Positions 50,357 to 60,001 are shown, numbered from the stretch's first letter. The stretch is 64,000 bases of DNA from Turritopsis dohrnii (GCA_027922465.2 BQMF02000592.1:162822-226821), one strand, 5' to 3'. Numbers and translations: made by a program. The notes: generated from the sequence alone by a model not told the origin.

Positions 50357-52463
50357 TCAGCTATATTCAGCGGTCAGGACTGTTACTAAATCTAAAGTTT
50401 TCATAAACACGTCAATTCCAACGCTATCATTCAAAACGCAAGTTGCTAAATTAGTGTTAATATTTTGAATCATTTCTTCGGTAAGAATATCTGGAGCAGA
50501 AAATATAGGTCGCACTGAATCATCATCGTTGTCATCAATATGCCCTTCAACCCCATAATACCTCAATTCATCCTCTGAAAATTCAATACCAACTTGGTTA
50601 TTCATTTGGCCTGATACCCACATTTTAAGTGGCGATGACTTAGTTGTGCGCATACGATGAGTGATCCACGCTTCATTCCAATTTTTCAGTCTATCGTTGA
50701 TCATTGGTAAAACTACATAGTGCAAACACCTAAGATGCACCTCATCCAGTGGATCTAAGATACCTTGCTCTTCCATGAAATAAAATAGCTCGTAAAAGTA
50801 ACTTAACACACCTGAGAAAACGTCTCTCCAAAGTCTTTCTATTCTTTGGTTGTGAGTACTCTTCCCCATAATAAAACTGCCATTAGTGGTGCCTCGATTT
50901 TCTAGCATGTAATCTGCGACCAGGACATTTTCAAGACCCTTATCAGATCGTACTCGCATTGGAAGACCATACTCCTCAACTCCTTTCAAAAAACTATTGA
51001 GTACAACTGTCGCCTTATTGCTGCTAGTACATTCTAACACAACGGGTAGGCGGCTGTATCCTTCTATTGCTCCGACAATAATAAAGTACCACCTTAAAAG
51101 TTTATGATTTATATCTAAGTGCCAAAGGTGGTTTGATCCCTGTACATTGTACTCTTCTGCTCAAGCGATCTTTCTTTCTTCTCTTAATACCATCAGGGTC
51201 CACTCCGTGCAAATTTTCACGTAGACGGAACCGTTGAATATGAATGCCTTTGTTTTTAAGCATTTCATTCATCATGTTCTCTCCACAGTTTGGATACAGC
51301 TGGGTCAATTCAAGTAGATGTTCATCAATATCCAGATCTGATAAATCATCAAAATTTCTCACTGTAAGACCGAAATCTTGCATACGTCGATATACAGTAC
51401 GTTCTGAAACGCAGATCAAACTTGCTATATCTCTCACTGGAAATCCTTCGCCTAACAAATTGGACAGAAGATTCTCCCGGATCAGAAACTTTGGAGCTCC
51501 TCCATTAAAATTCTGAGCTTTATCTGGTGATGAAGATCCAAAAACACTGCATTTAATTCGGAGAAACATGACAGGGGCTAATACAGGATTTGAATTTGGG
51601 CGGCGGTAGCCGCACATTGAGCCTGACTCGCTTCGCTCATCAGGCGAACAAATGCAGCTGGGGGTCAGGAGGGGCGCTGTAAGCCCCCTCTGTGGGGTCC
51701 GGGGACGAAGCCCCGAAAAATTTTCGATTTGAGGGCCTAGAATAGTCTAAAATGCGTTCTATTTTAACATACTATACATATTCTTAGTCCCTTAAAGCTT
51801 TCTCATTTCTTGTTATTCGTGTCGTAACAGTCTTTCCTGTAGAATCTTCAAATGTTCTTCGAAATTCAATCACGCGAATCGGCGTGTTTACCTTCCGCCA
51901 TTTTTGATTTCCTTACTTTGTGTATATTTTACAGGACTATATAATCATTTCGAAAGTTTCAGTTCGTAAAGTTATCACTTAGCCTTGGTAACCAGGTACG
52001 GAAACCTCACAGAGTGCCCTTCTTTCCCAGCGCTTCTTCTCTGCTTTACGCTAAATCGTAAGTCTGATTTAGCGCAAAAGAGAGAAGAAGCGACGGTAAC
52101 GAGGTTGTCTTTCCGCTTTAAAATAAGATGAACGAGTTTTGTTTCTCCTCACGATTCCTTTTTTCCCTTTCTTTCGTTTTGCTCTTCTCACATTCTTTTT
52201 TGATCTTTTCAAAAAAAAATTTTTCCCTTTTTTTTTGAATTTGGGCGCCTCGATCTTGGCGCCCAATAGCGGTTACCGCTATGAAATTTGACCTGTATTA
52301 GCCCCTGCATGATGATGTCTCTTTTAGTGACACCAACAGCTGCAAATTCAAATAAAGACATTTTTGGGACAATGTTTGGCGTTATATTTTCAGCAGCGAA
52401 TTTTTCAATAACATCATGGAGACCCAAATTTTCCAGAATATTCACCATCGCTGCGTTTGCCAT
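50357..52463 (-). pseudogene. SAM-HTH-integrase transposase, interrupted
   Basis: Reading from 52463, a SAM-type domain ('MVNILENLGLHDVIEKFAAE', then 'AAVGVTKRDIIM') is cut by a nested element (51573-52306). It resumes as 'MFLRIKCSVFGSS', then a helix-turn-helix ('FPVRDIASLICVSERTVYRR', about 51440-51380). A basic linker follows, then the rve integrase core: '[10 protein letters not shown]' (first Asp), '[16 protein letters not shown]' (second Asp) and '[13 protein letters not shown]' (Glu). These are the DDE residues that join transposon ends to target DNA. One base shift near 51130 separates the HTH part from the core. With the nested insertion this copy is inactive. The C terminus is acidic and ends at 50357. 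Confidence 0.75.
51573..52306. mobile_element. Nested GC-rich element with inverted ends
   Basis: AGGGGCTAATACAGG begins at 51573 and its complement CCTGTATTAGCCCCT ends at 52306. The flanks CATGA(C/T) on both sides suggest a short duplication. The left 130 bp is unusually GC-rich for the window ('gccccctctgtggggtccgg'). At 52031-52092 there is a strong imperfect palindrome around 'gctaaatc...gatttagc' with 'cgcttcttctct' arms. No long reading frame. Confidence 0.65.
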
Positions 52464-52734
52464 TATTTTTTGTAGCTTTTGTTTCTCTAGAAATAGTCTA
52501 ATATCTTATGAAAATTTATAAAAAACATGAACATAACTATAAAATACCATATAATAAAGTTGCACTCAAGGTTTACGAAGATTCTTCAGCTGACAGAGGC
52601 GTGATTGACGAAGAATCATACCTGAACAAGACGTTCGAATACGCACACAAGTAACACAAGTAAGTATACCAACAGTTTGTTTCTTCAATAATTTTGTGCT
52701 TTCTAACATGGCATCATATAATTAGCACCCTCCT

Positions 52735-53043
52735 TTGCAGATATTTTGCTCTTCTCCTCCACATCATAACGAAAAAGTACATAATGAAAAGTTGCATCAT
52801 AATGAAAACTTGCCTAAAGAAATTCTGCCAAACACAATGAAGAAAGTTCCGAACACAAAGAAAAACGCAGCGAACGTAATGCAAAATTTTGATAAAGTCA
52901 TGAAAAATGCACATCACACAATAATAAACTCTCATAACGTAATGATAAACTCTCATAACACCATTTAAAACTTATCTAACGTAATAAAGAATCCACGTAA
53001 AGAAAAGAAATTTTGACACATAAGGCAGTAACGGCGTTCCATA
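52735..53043. repeat. Right terminal inverted repeat of the integrase element
   Basis: Complement of 47734-48060. It ends GGCAGTAACGGCGTTCCATA, followed by CTATGA. Confidence 0.85.
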
Positions 53044-53069
53044 CTATGATGTCAAAATTGTTGTTTCCA

Positions 53070-53626
<557 letters not shown>

Positions 53627-54816
53627 ACCACTGTGTTCCACAACGGTTTTATTTATATAGTTGAACTGTTTCAAGTTTTTCAGTTTTTCTTCTTTCTAGC
53701 TGGACTATTTTATACTTTCTAGACTATTTCTTTTGATATTTTTTAAATTTTGTTTTTTAATTGTCTATAAGAGGTATCTAATTCATTATCTGAAATCAAG
53801 CTTCACATAAAGTTTGCCAAAAATAGGGTGATTTTGCTAATTTCTTGAAATTTCAGATTTTTTGATAGGTTTGTGTGCATTGCCTTGTCATGTACATATA
53901 TCAAGGACACTTTATTACAAAAATGGTAACAAGATTTTGATTTGTGCCAAATAGTTGTTTAAGTTATCTTAAGTTATTTTTATAAGGTGAAAGAATAGCC
54001 TTAGAGGTTTCCAAAATGTGATAGTTGAACTCTGTAGCATAACTAGAACAAACTTTAAGGCTCATTTTTAAAAAAAACGTGCGCGCATTGTGGCCAATCA
54101 CAGAAAAAACAGCGGAGTCTAAAGGTTAAAGAAAAAAGACGTGCGAAATTTCTAATAAGGACTGATATACAATAGGGTGTTTCAAACCCGATTCATAGCA
54201 ACATACATAGCTAATTGAACTGGTGTGAAGCAAACAAAACAGAAGCGAAGCATGAAGCATGTGTTGAATATGATAGGTTTGAAATCTACATTCACTTCTT
54301 CATTCTTTAATTCATTCTTGATTCGATTTTTTTTCTTAACATTAACTTTAGACTTTTGATTGTTACGTTAACTGGAAATTTGAAAGCAGCAGGAGCCCAG
54401 TATTGAGGGTTTTATTATTTTATTATTTTTATTTTAGAGAGTGATATAATTACTAAGATTTTACGCTCAAGTTCTTCTTAGGTGTGTTTAAAACCATGTA
54501 GATGCGAGAGACACCTTTTGATGATTACTTCAAAAGCACGTGGCATCTGACGTCAGTTATTTTATGATCACGGCGAATCATTGCTACGCATCCCTAATGG
54601 AATGTGACGTTTTTGGGGAAATATCTAGAGAACCAAAAGGGATGACTGACATTTTTTGGGGTCGGTGATTCAGGTAATGGGGTCACACAACATTTGGGCC
54701 TAAATTTTATTTGGTACTGCGACTATGACATCATCCAAATCTATGACCGATTATATCTCTGCGACTCCATACATTTTTTGATCAGTTTTTTGAGATCTAC
54801 AACATAAGTACACTTT

Positions 54817-55052
54817 GATATAAGGTTGCGCTCCTTCATGGTATGAAAGGAAGGTAACAGCTCGTTATGTTAGTTACACAGACCCAGTTCGAAGGAAAAC
54901 TCCAAAGCAGGCGGGATTTGAACCCACGACCTAGGAATTCTAGTCCTATCGCTCTACCAACTGAGCTACCGGTTCATGGTTCCCGCCTGGTTCGGAGTTT
55001 TCCTTCGAACTGGGTCTGTGTAACTAACACAACCAGCTGTTACCTTCCTTTC
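54817..55052 (-). mobile_element. tRNA-cored foldback retroposon
   Basis: Two inverted arms of about 75 bp (54842-54916 and 54981-55055, few mismatches) enclose a 64-bp core that is most of a tRNA-like sequence. The whole insert is flanked by a direct repeat, ATAAGTACACTTT, at 54804-54816 and 55053-55065. A 13-14 bp duplication is typical of LINE-driven retroposition, not of MITEs. On the minus strand the 3' end reads 'gagcgcaaccttatatc'. The target is a Helitron fragment. Confidence 0.75.
54904..54975 (-). tRNA. tRNA-like core, candidate AGA anticodon
   Basis: The 72-nt minus-strand sequence has an A box (TAGCTCAGTTGG), an anticodon arm TAGGA-CTAGAAT-TCCTA, a T arm GTGGG-TTCAAAT-CCCGC (B box) and an acceptor stem with one C-C mismatch. 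The loop would read AGA, but the long variable arm of a serine tRNA is missing. It lies inside a foldback retroposon. More likely a promoter module of a mobile element than a working tRNA. Confidence 0.55.
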
Positions 55053-55397
55053 ATAAGTACACTTTCCAGTCCCGATTTCTTGTTTGAAATTTAAGTCACG
55101 GGTTAGCGCACGGCAACACGAGAGATAGGAAAGTGCGGATGTTAGGGCAAAACTATGACGTCATCAGAAATCATATGATTTCAGAATTTCCCTACTATAG
55201 CTAATATTATCATCTTTGTTTTCATAACGCGATACGAGTTATGAAACGTGTTATTTTGATTACATAAGTAGTTTCTATTATAACCACAAATTACTCATAA
55301 TTGTAAACAATTAAATATCTCATAAAAATGTAGTAAAAAGCAGTTTGTAGAAGTTTCATTTTATAACATAAATAAGCTAACAATACATATGACATAC

Positions 55398-55750
55398 AGG
55401 TCAGAGTAGTCTAGTGGATAAGAACGCTAACTTGTAACAACAAGGTCGTGTGTTCGAACCCCACTCGGTCTCTCATGTCCTGGTTGAAAAACTTGCATGA
55501 GTGCGCACTTCCCCGCAGTTGCGTTGGATATATCGCGGTTTGGGTAGACTTCGGTCTGGGTGATTAATCACTGTCAGGTTTCACTGGTCCACAGAGACAT
55601 TCAGGTTACCGTCAAATCGATCGAAATTCAACATAAACGTCAGGGCTTAGAAGTGTTAGCATGGACCTAAACTACTATGACATGTGGCTGTCGGTACAAA
55701 AACCTAAGGGTTCTCTAAAATAGAGTTTTGTTTTCAATAATAATAATAAT
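55398..55750 (+). mobile_element. tRNA-derived SINE
   Basis: The head (55398-55470) is tRNA-like with an A-box-like 'TAGTCTAGTGGATAAGA' and B-box 'GTGTTCGAACCCC'. The body of about 260 bp is non-coding ('ttcactggtccacagagaca') and ends 'ttttgttttcaataataat' with an (AAT)n tail. That tail overlaps the end of the next gene. No clear target duplication was found. Confidence 0.65.
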
Positions 55751-56870
55751 ACCATATACTAAACATCGTGGTAATCGCTAAAACCAAAGCTATTTTCTCT
55801 TCTTCGTGAGATGGGAGTGAATCTGTTTGACTCACTACTCTTTTGTGAACTTCTTTTTGAGAGCTAGTCACTTTGGGTGAAATATGATGCTCTTGCATAA
55901 CATTAATCATTTTGTTTCTTCCGAGGATCAAGTTGTCATTAGATATGAGAATTTTATTATTATAACCAGACACTCCCGACTTGATGTTTAGATTCATGTC
56001 ACTAGGTAACATGTAAATACCTTGTCCAACAGAATAATCAACTTTGCTTGAAGCGTAATTTAAAGTATCTTGATAACGTTTAATGTCATCTTGAATATCA
56101 ACTCTGCGGTTAACAATGTCTTCAAAGTTGTTCATAAAAACTCTTTGAGCTGTCAAAGCACTTGAATTATTACCTAAAATAGAAGAACGAGCTGAGGCTT
56201 GCGAACTAAGAACAAGATAAGCATATGCTCTAACACTCTCTGAAATTTTTACAAGACCTGTTTTTGTAAAGCCTTTAGATTTTTCTATAATCCATCGTGT
56301 CATGGAGTCGTCCGTGAAATAACTCAGACCTGGCGTTGGATAGTCTCTACGTCTTTTTTGATACGAGCTGTAAAAATATTGTCCTGTGTATTTTTTAGGA
56401 TCAGAATCGACACCATATTCACTACAGATTTTTAAAAACTCTTCTTTGTTATAAGGATTATCGTATTGGTTGAAACCGTTTTCAAAAGGTAGAGGTGTCT
56501 GAAGACGCTTAATGATTCGTCTAATATGATAATAGACATGAAAACGATATACTGCTCTAATCATAGGAGTAGAGCGACTTTCTTTCAGATGTTCAGAACT
56601 GACTCCACAAGCGCTTGAAGCACACCAAGTGACAAAATTGAGTTGGGTTTGCCATAATTTAAACGGTTGTTCCTGCCAAATTTTCATACGTTGATCATTT
56701 TCATCCATTTCGTAATTAGTAAATATATTTGGAAAAGTTGCGGGGAAAGAACCGCTCTCAGAGACGATAATTGTTTGTTTGTATAAATCTTTAGCATTCA
56801 ATATCTGGAGATATTGCCCTCCATTTGGTTTATAAAGCGCGTTGGGAACATATTTAAAAATATTCTCCAT
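55734..56870 (-). CDS. Virion-module protein of unknown function
   Basis: A single intronless frame of 378 codons starts at ATG 56870. The N-terminal half has 'FVTWCASSACGVSSEHLKES' and 'RFHVYYHIRRIIKRL'. The middle includes 'SKGFTKTGLVKISESVRAYA' and 'QARSS'-like Ala/Ser-rich helices, and the C-terminal part has 'VDYSVGQGIYMLPSDMNLNI'. I know this family only as an uncharacterised multi-copy cnidarian protein that travels with the capsid genes next door. It is divergent from the next gene, with a 38-bp gap. The natural C terminus seems altered: the last codons are Trp followed by five Tyr from the (AAT)n tail of the SINE, and the TGA stop lies in that tail. Confidence 0.75.
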   Translation of the reverse strand: MENIFKYVPNALYKPNGGQYLQILNAKDLYKQTIIVSESGSFPATFPNIFTNYEMDENDQRMKIWQEQPFKLWQTQLNFVTWCASSACGVSSEHLKESRSTPMIRAVYRFHVYYHIRRIIKRLQTPLPFENGFNQYDNPYNKEEFLKICSEYGVDSDPKKYTGQYFYSSYQKRRRDYPTPGLSYFTDDSMTRWIIEKSKGFTKTGLVKISESVRAYAYLVLSSQASARSSILGNNSSALTAQRVFMNNFEDIVNRRVDIQDDIKRYQDTLNYASSKVDYSVGQGIYMLPSDMNLNIKSGVSGYNNKILISNDNLILGRNKMINVMQEHHISPKVTSSQKEVHKRVVSQTDSLPSHEEEKIALVLAITTMFSIWYYYYY

Positions 56871-56908
56871 TATTATTTAATAATATTATCTTCTATTTAA
56901 TACAAGAA
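56871..56908. promoter_or_regulatory. Compact divergent promoter region
   Basis: Only 38 bp separate two divergent start codons. The sequence is almost pure AT and includes the palindrome ATTATTTAATAAT just left of the gap, which can serve as a TATA-like element for either direction. Confidence 0.4.
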
Positions 56909-57469
56909 ATGTATATCACGGTAAATATCGCAAAAGGAGAAAAGACCATATATCTATCTTACCCCATTCAAAACTTGGATGGCTCAAAAGAAATTGCATT
57001 GGTTGATATGTTTGCAGACAATGTTACGTATGAAATAACCACAGACCTAACAGTGAAACTGTCTGCTGATGGGAAAGCTAAAAAGTTGGTACCTAAAGGA
57101 ACATTCACGAGCAGGGAATTGAATGCCTTTTTAGCAGGTGCCTTTTTAGAAGGTGAGGTAAGTTTTAAATCATTAGTCAAAGACCCTCATATAATCAGAA
57201 CAAATAAGCTCGCTAAAATAACCAAAATGAATTTACATCTCTCTGAACTCGACAACACTCAAAATCTTGAGAATGGAAAGCTAAGTGATATTTTACTAAG
57301 CTATCACCTGGTTGAATATAATGACTTCACACATGTTCAGCCTAAAAACCCTCAATACAAAAAATTAAAAAATGGTGTATTTGAGTCTCTCACGTTGAAA
57401 CTCACAGATCAGCATGACAATATACTAAAAGAAGACCTAGGAAGAACCGTTGTTTTGCACATTCGCTAA
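56909..57469 (+). CDS. Candidate minor capsid (penton-like) protein
   Basis: 186 residues, intronless, ATG at 56909. The sequence is rich in beta-strand patterns. The last 30 residues ('FESLTLKLTDQHDNIL', then 'RTVVLHIR') follow the C-terminal signature I associate with the penton/minor-capsid proteins of Polinton-like elements. It stands directly before the major capsid gene (43 bp gap) on the same strand. Structural role is inferred from position and this C-terminal pattern, not from a proven match. Alternative: another beta-rich virion protein. Confidence 0.55.
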   Translation: MYITVNIAKGEKTIYLSYPIQNLDGSKEIALVDMFADNVTYEITTDLTVKLSADGKAKKLVPKGTFTSRELNAFLAGAFLEGEVSFKSLVKDPHIIRTNKLAKITKMNLHLSELDNTQNLENGKLSDILLSYHLVEYNDFTHVQPKNPQYKKLKNGVFESLTLKLTDQHDNILKEDLGRTVVLHIR

Positions 57470-57512
57470 AACGAGATAAAAAGTAAAAATTAATTATATA
57501 TCATAATTAATA

Positions 57513-58829
57513 ATGAAGTATGGAAAGAGGTTAAATCCAGAACGTTCACTTAGAACTGCCCACGGTGTAAAAGGTTCTCGTCAAAAAGTAATTGTCACAC
57601 ACAATCCGAGTGAGATCGATCAAAATCAGCTATTATTGGTTAGGTTTCCAAATTTAGGAAGTGGTGATGTCATTATCCCAGGAACAACGAATCTAAGTTT
57701 TGATATTGAACTCGAGTCAAAAGCTGACTCAAAAAGAACATTGGTCAGTAACATTGGGAGAGCTATTGTTAAAAAGTTGGCTGTCAAGTTCGAAGGTAAC
57801 GAGATATTGAGTATCGATGACTTTGATCTTTTCGGGTGTTACAGAGATTTATGGTTAACCAAGTTTGAAAAGAGAAACGCGATAAGACAGGGTATCATCA
57901 TCGACGATGGGTGTACAGAGAATTGTATGAAATTGAGGATTGATGCTTCTGATAAAGACACCACTGATGCGGAAGACAAAGCCATTGCTGACACCTATAA
58001 AAACAAGTTTGTCATTCCACTCGACTTTGAGATGCTAGATAGTACTATCCCATATTATCAAGCGGGTTTAGGGAATAGGTTATGCTACGAGATCACATTT
58101 AACGACTATAACCGAGTTATTTATTCTGACCCTCCAACTTCTGCCGCAGGTCAAAGAAAAAACCCAGACGGTAAATACAAAATATCTAACATCTCACTTG
58201 AATATGAGCTTGTGACACAACCCACGTTGGCTAGACAAATCGCTTCTGAATATCAAAACATGGCTTTGCTCTATGATAGGATTTTGCGACACAGACAAAT
58301 TAGAGTAAACAAGTCAGACACAACATGGAATTGGTCATTCAACACACCTGCCAAATCTTTGAAGGGTATTTTAGTTCTATTTGAAGAAGAAAAATCCTAC
58401 AAACGAGAAACTTGTAAATTCTATAATCCAAAGATCGAAAAGGTATCTGTCATCGTCGAGGGTAAGCCAAATCAACTTTTTGCTCAAGGGATGCAGCCGT
58501 TTGAACAATACAACGAGATTTGCAAGTATTTTGCTGAAGGAAAACCAAAAGATAATAGCGTCGGCGAAAACCGAAAGCGCTTGGGATTACATGATGTAAA
58601 AGTCTCTGATTACTTAACAAACAAGTATGCTCTATGGTTAGATTTCAGAACAATTGATGAGAATGCTTTGCATGGCACCGGTCGAAAGATTGAAAATGCA
58701 AGTGAAGGCATCACTTTACAGATTGAAAAGACCGCTGAAACTGCAGGAAACTTAAACGCATATATATATCTAATAATGGACGCTCAATTAAATATTCAAA
58801 ACGGTCAATTTATGTCTGCATTATATTAG
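57513..58829 (+). CDS. Major capsid protein candidate (double jelly-roll type)
   Basis: 438 residues, intronless, ATG at 57513 just after an AT-rich leader ('aattatatatcataattaat'). The basic N terminus 'KRLNPERSLRTAHGVKGSRQ' is followed by two beta-rich halves of roughly equal size. Recognisable blocks include 'LLLVRFPNLGSGDVIIPGT', 'FNDYNRVIYSDP' and, at the C terminus, 'YLIMDAQLNIQNGQFMSALY'. Length and position before a packaging ATPase fit the capsid protein of Polinton/PLV/adinto-like viruses, which forms icosahedral shells. I remember near relatives as repeated uncharacterised proteins in cnidarian genomes. The frame is intact. Only 4 bp separate it from the ATPase start, so the two may be co-transcribed. 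Confidence 0.75.
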   Translation: MKYGKRLNPERSLRTAHGVKGSRQKVIVTHNPSEIDQNQLLLVRFPNLGSGDVIIPGTTNLSFDIELESKADSKRTLVSNIGRAIVKKLAVKFEGNEILSIDDFDLFGCYRDLWLTKFEKRNAIRQGIIIDDGCTENCMKLRIDASDKDTTDAEDKAIADTYKNKFVIPLDFEMLDSTIPYYQAGLGNRLCYEITFNDYNRVIYSDPPTSAAGQRKNPDGKYKISNISLEYELVTQPTLARQIASEYQNMALLYDRILRHRQIRVNKSDTTWNWSFNTPAKSLKGILVLFEEEKSYKRETCKFYNPKIEKVSVIVEGKPNQLFAQGMQPFEQYNEICKYFAEGKPKDNSVGENRKRLGLHDVKVSDYLTNKYALWLDFRTIDENALHGTGRKIENASEGITLQIEKTAETAGNLNAYIYLIMDAQLNIQNGQFMSALY

Positions 58830-58833
58830 TAAA

Positions 58834-59439
58834 ATGGATACACTTTACATGAAAGAACCTCACACGGCATTATTCGTCGGACCAACATCGTGCGGCAAAA
58901 CGGATCGTGTTGTAAAATTATTAGAAAATCAATACTATGATCACTTTGATTTCATCGTGATTATATGTCCCACCTTGAGGTGGAATCAGACTTACAGAGA
59001 TCGGAAGTGGTTCTGGAATGACAGCTATGTGATTTTAATTGAGCCGGAAGGATCTTTGTATGAATGGATTAAGAAAATGGACTTTTTCTGTGCTGGATAT
59101 AAAACGTTATTTCTGATTGATGATATAATAGCTGATGAAAAATTGGACAAAAAGAGACAGCCTTTGCTCGAGTTGGCAATTAGTGGTAGACATCGAAATC
59201 ATTCGCTATGGTTACTTACACAATCATACACAGCTATACCTAAAAATTTACGACGACAAGCTAAAATGTTATATGTGTGGTATCCAAAAGATAGAAACGA
59301 TCTAGCCACCATTCATGAAGAGAATGATGTGATTGATTCACAAGAAGAATTGAAAAATGTCAAGGAAAAACTGAAAGAAGGGAAACACGCGTGCCTAGTC
59401 ATGAGAATGGAACATCCGAGAACGCACGTGATTTGTTAA
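58834..59439 (+). CDS. A32-like DNA-packaging ATPase
   Basis: 201 residues. Walker A GPTSCGKT at residues 16-23, Walker B LFLIDD at 92-97, then 'SGRHRNHSLWLLTQSY' at 117-132, the arginine/glutamine sensor block typical of the FtsK/HerA-type packaging ATPases (poxvirus A32, Polinton and PLV ATPases). The enzyme pumps viral DNA into the capsid. The C-terminal region is charged (KNVKEKLKEGK) and ends 'RTHVIC'. All catalytic motifs look intact. The gene follows the capsid gene by 4 bp and converges on the PPP1R15-like gene. Confidence 0.9.
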   Translation: MDTLYMKEPHTALFVGPTSCGKTDRVVKLLENQYYDHFDFIVIICPTLRWNQTYRDRKWFWNDSYVILIEPEGSLYEWIKKMDFFCAGYKTLFLIDDIIADEKLDKKRQPLLELAISGRHRNHSLWLLTQSYTAIPKNLRRQAKMLYVWYPKDRNDLATIHEENDVIDSQEELKNVKEKLKEGKHACLVMRMEHPRTHVIC

Positions 59440-59453
59440 ACAGGTTGATGTTA

Positions 59454-59478
59454 TTTGTTACATGACTCTTGTAACAAA
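59454..59478. terminator. Hairpin between convergent viral genes
   Basis: TTTGTTACA-tgactct-TGTAACAAA is a 9-bp perfect stem with a 7-nt loop, just after the ATPase stop and before the stop of the opposite gene. The same TGTTACA core forms a hairpin at the other convergent junction (61635-61659). Confidence 0.5.
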
Positions 59479-59491
59479 AAATATAAGACTC

Positions 59492-59737
59492 CTATAAGAC
59501 TCCTATAAGACTACTGTAAGAGAATAATTTACGTCTCAATACAGGATCTAGAATTTTACCAATATGTTTAATCCTCGATTCAAAGCGTACTCTGTCAACA
59601 GCAGCCTCTATCCAGTTACTTCTACGAGATTCACAAGCAGAGATATAATGGACCATTACTTTATCATTAAAAGTAACCCTTTTTGTATCTTGATGGGAAA
59701 ATATAATATCATCATCTGAGGATTCATCATCATACAT
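59492..59737 (-). CDS. PPP1R15/GADD34-like PP1-binding protein
   Basis: 81 residues. An acidic start (DDESSDDD) precedes KRVTF: an RVxF docking motif for protein phosphatase 1 at residues 20-23. Then 'VMVHYIS' (the hydrophobic pair region), Trp42, and 'DRVRFESRI' at 48-56. This order (RVxF, hydrophobic pair, Trp, then Arg/Phe-rich helix) is the conserved core of PPP1R15A/B, shared by ICP34.5 and DP71L of large DNA viruses. Those proteins guide PP1 to dephosphorylate eIF2-alpha and restore translation during stress. The frame is intact and intronless, lies inside the virus module and opens toward the repeat region, so it was probably captured from a host gene. Family assignment is by motif only. 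Confidence 0.75.
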   Translation of the reverse strand: MYDDESSDDDIIFSHQDTKRVTFNDKVMVHYISACESRRSNWIEAAVDRVRFESRIKHIGKILDPVLRRKLFSYSSLIGVL

Positions 59738-60001
59738 AATTGTTTAAGTAAACAATGTTTATTTATTTAACAATGTTAGAATATATTATTAAACATCGTC
59801 ATCCTCTTATACAACAAATTTCAACAAACTTATAAGAAGATAGCAAACTCTTATACAACAAATTTCAACAAACTTATAAGAAGACAGCAAACTCTTATAC
59901 AACAAATTTCAACAAAATTATAAGAAGACAGCAAACTCTTATACAACAAATTTCAACAAAATTATAAGAGAGTATAAGAAAATTATAACAAACACAACAA
60001 A
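59738..60001. repeat. Divergent promoter region with 44-bp tandem repeats
   Basis: Four copies of a 44-bp unit start at 59804, 59848, 59892 and 59936 (the last partial). Each unit has CTCTTATACAACAAATTTCA followed by a second half with TTATAAGA, so TCTTATA and TATAAGA face each other. The copies differ by single bases. Two genes start on either side (59737 leftward, 60002 rightward), so this is the likely control region. Confidence 0.8.

Larger units (their letters stand above)
47734..53043. mobile_element. Complete long-TIR transposon with integrase (IS3EU-like)
   Basis: The ends TATGGAACGCC (47734) and GGCGTTCCATA (ending 53043) start inverted repeats of about 300 bp. An exact 6-bp duplication CTATGA flanks them (47728-47733 and 53044-53049). 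Inside are a plus-strand gene (48138-49100) and a minus-strand SAM/HTH/integrase gene (52463-50357), the latter split by a nested element. The integrase is of the retroviral/IS3 rve type. The 6-bp duplication and integrase recall the IS3EU group of Repbase, but that name is from memory. Confidence 0.85.
54408..55110 (+). mobile_element. Helitron A-related fragment, interrupted
   Basis: 54408-54530 resembles the 5' part of Helitron A ('ttttattttagagagtgata'). 54540-54816 and 55053-55110 resemble 7495-7840 ('tgggcctaaattttatttgg'). The middle of the Helitron is missing and a retroposon splits the second block. No intact terminus is seen. Confidence 0.65.

Noticed and set aside
52069..52266. Lys/Arg-rich frame as a nucleolar or histone-like protein
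   Set aside because: It is a purine-rich stretch of the nested element read in one frame, with no start context or homologue.
54904..54975. A functional tRNA gene
   Set aside because: It sits inside a foldback retroposon, has an acceptor-stem mismatch, and would be a serine tRNA without the long variable arm.
59804..59990. A CRISPR array
   Set aside because: The units are contiguous 44-bp tandem repeats without unique spacers, in a eukaryotic and viral context.
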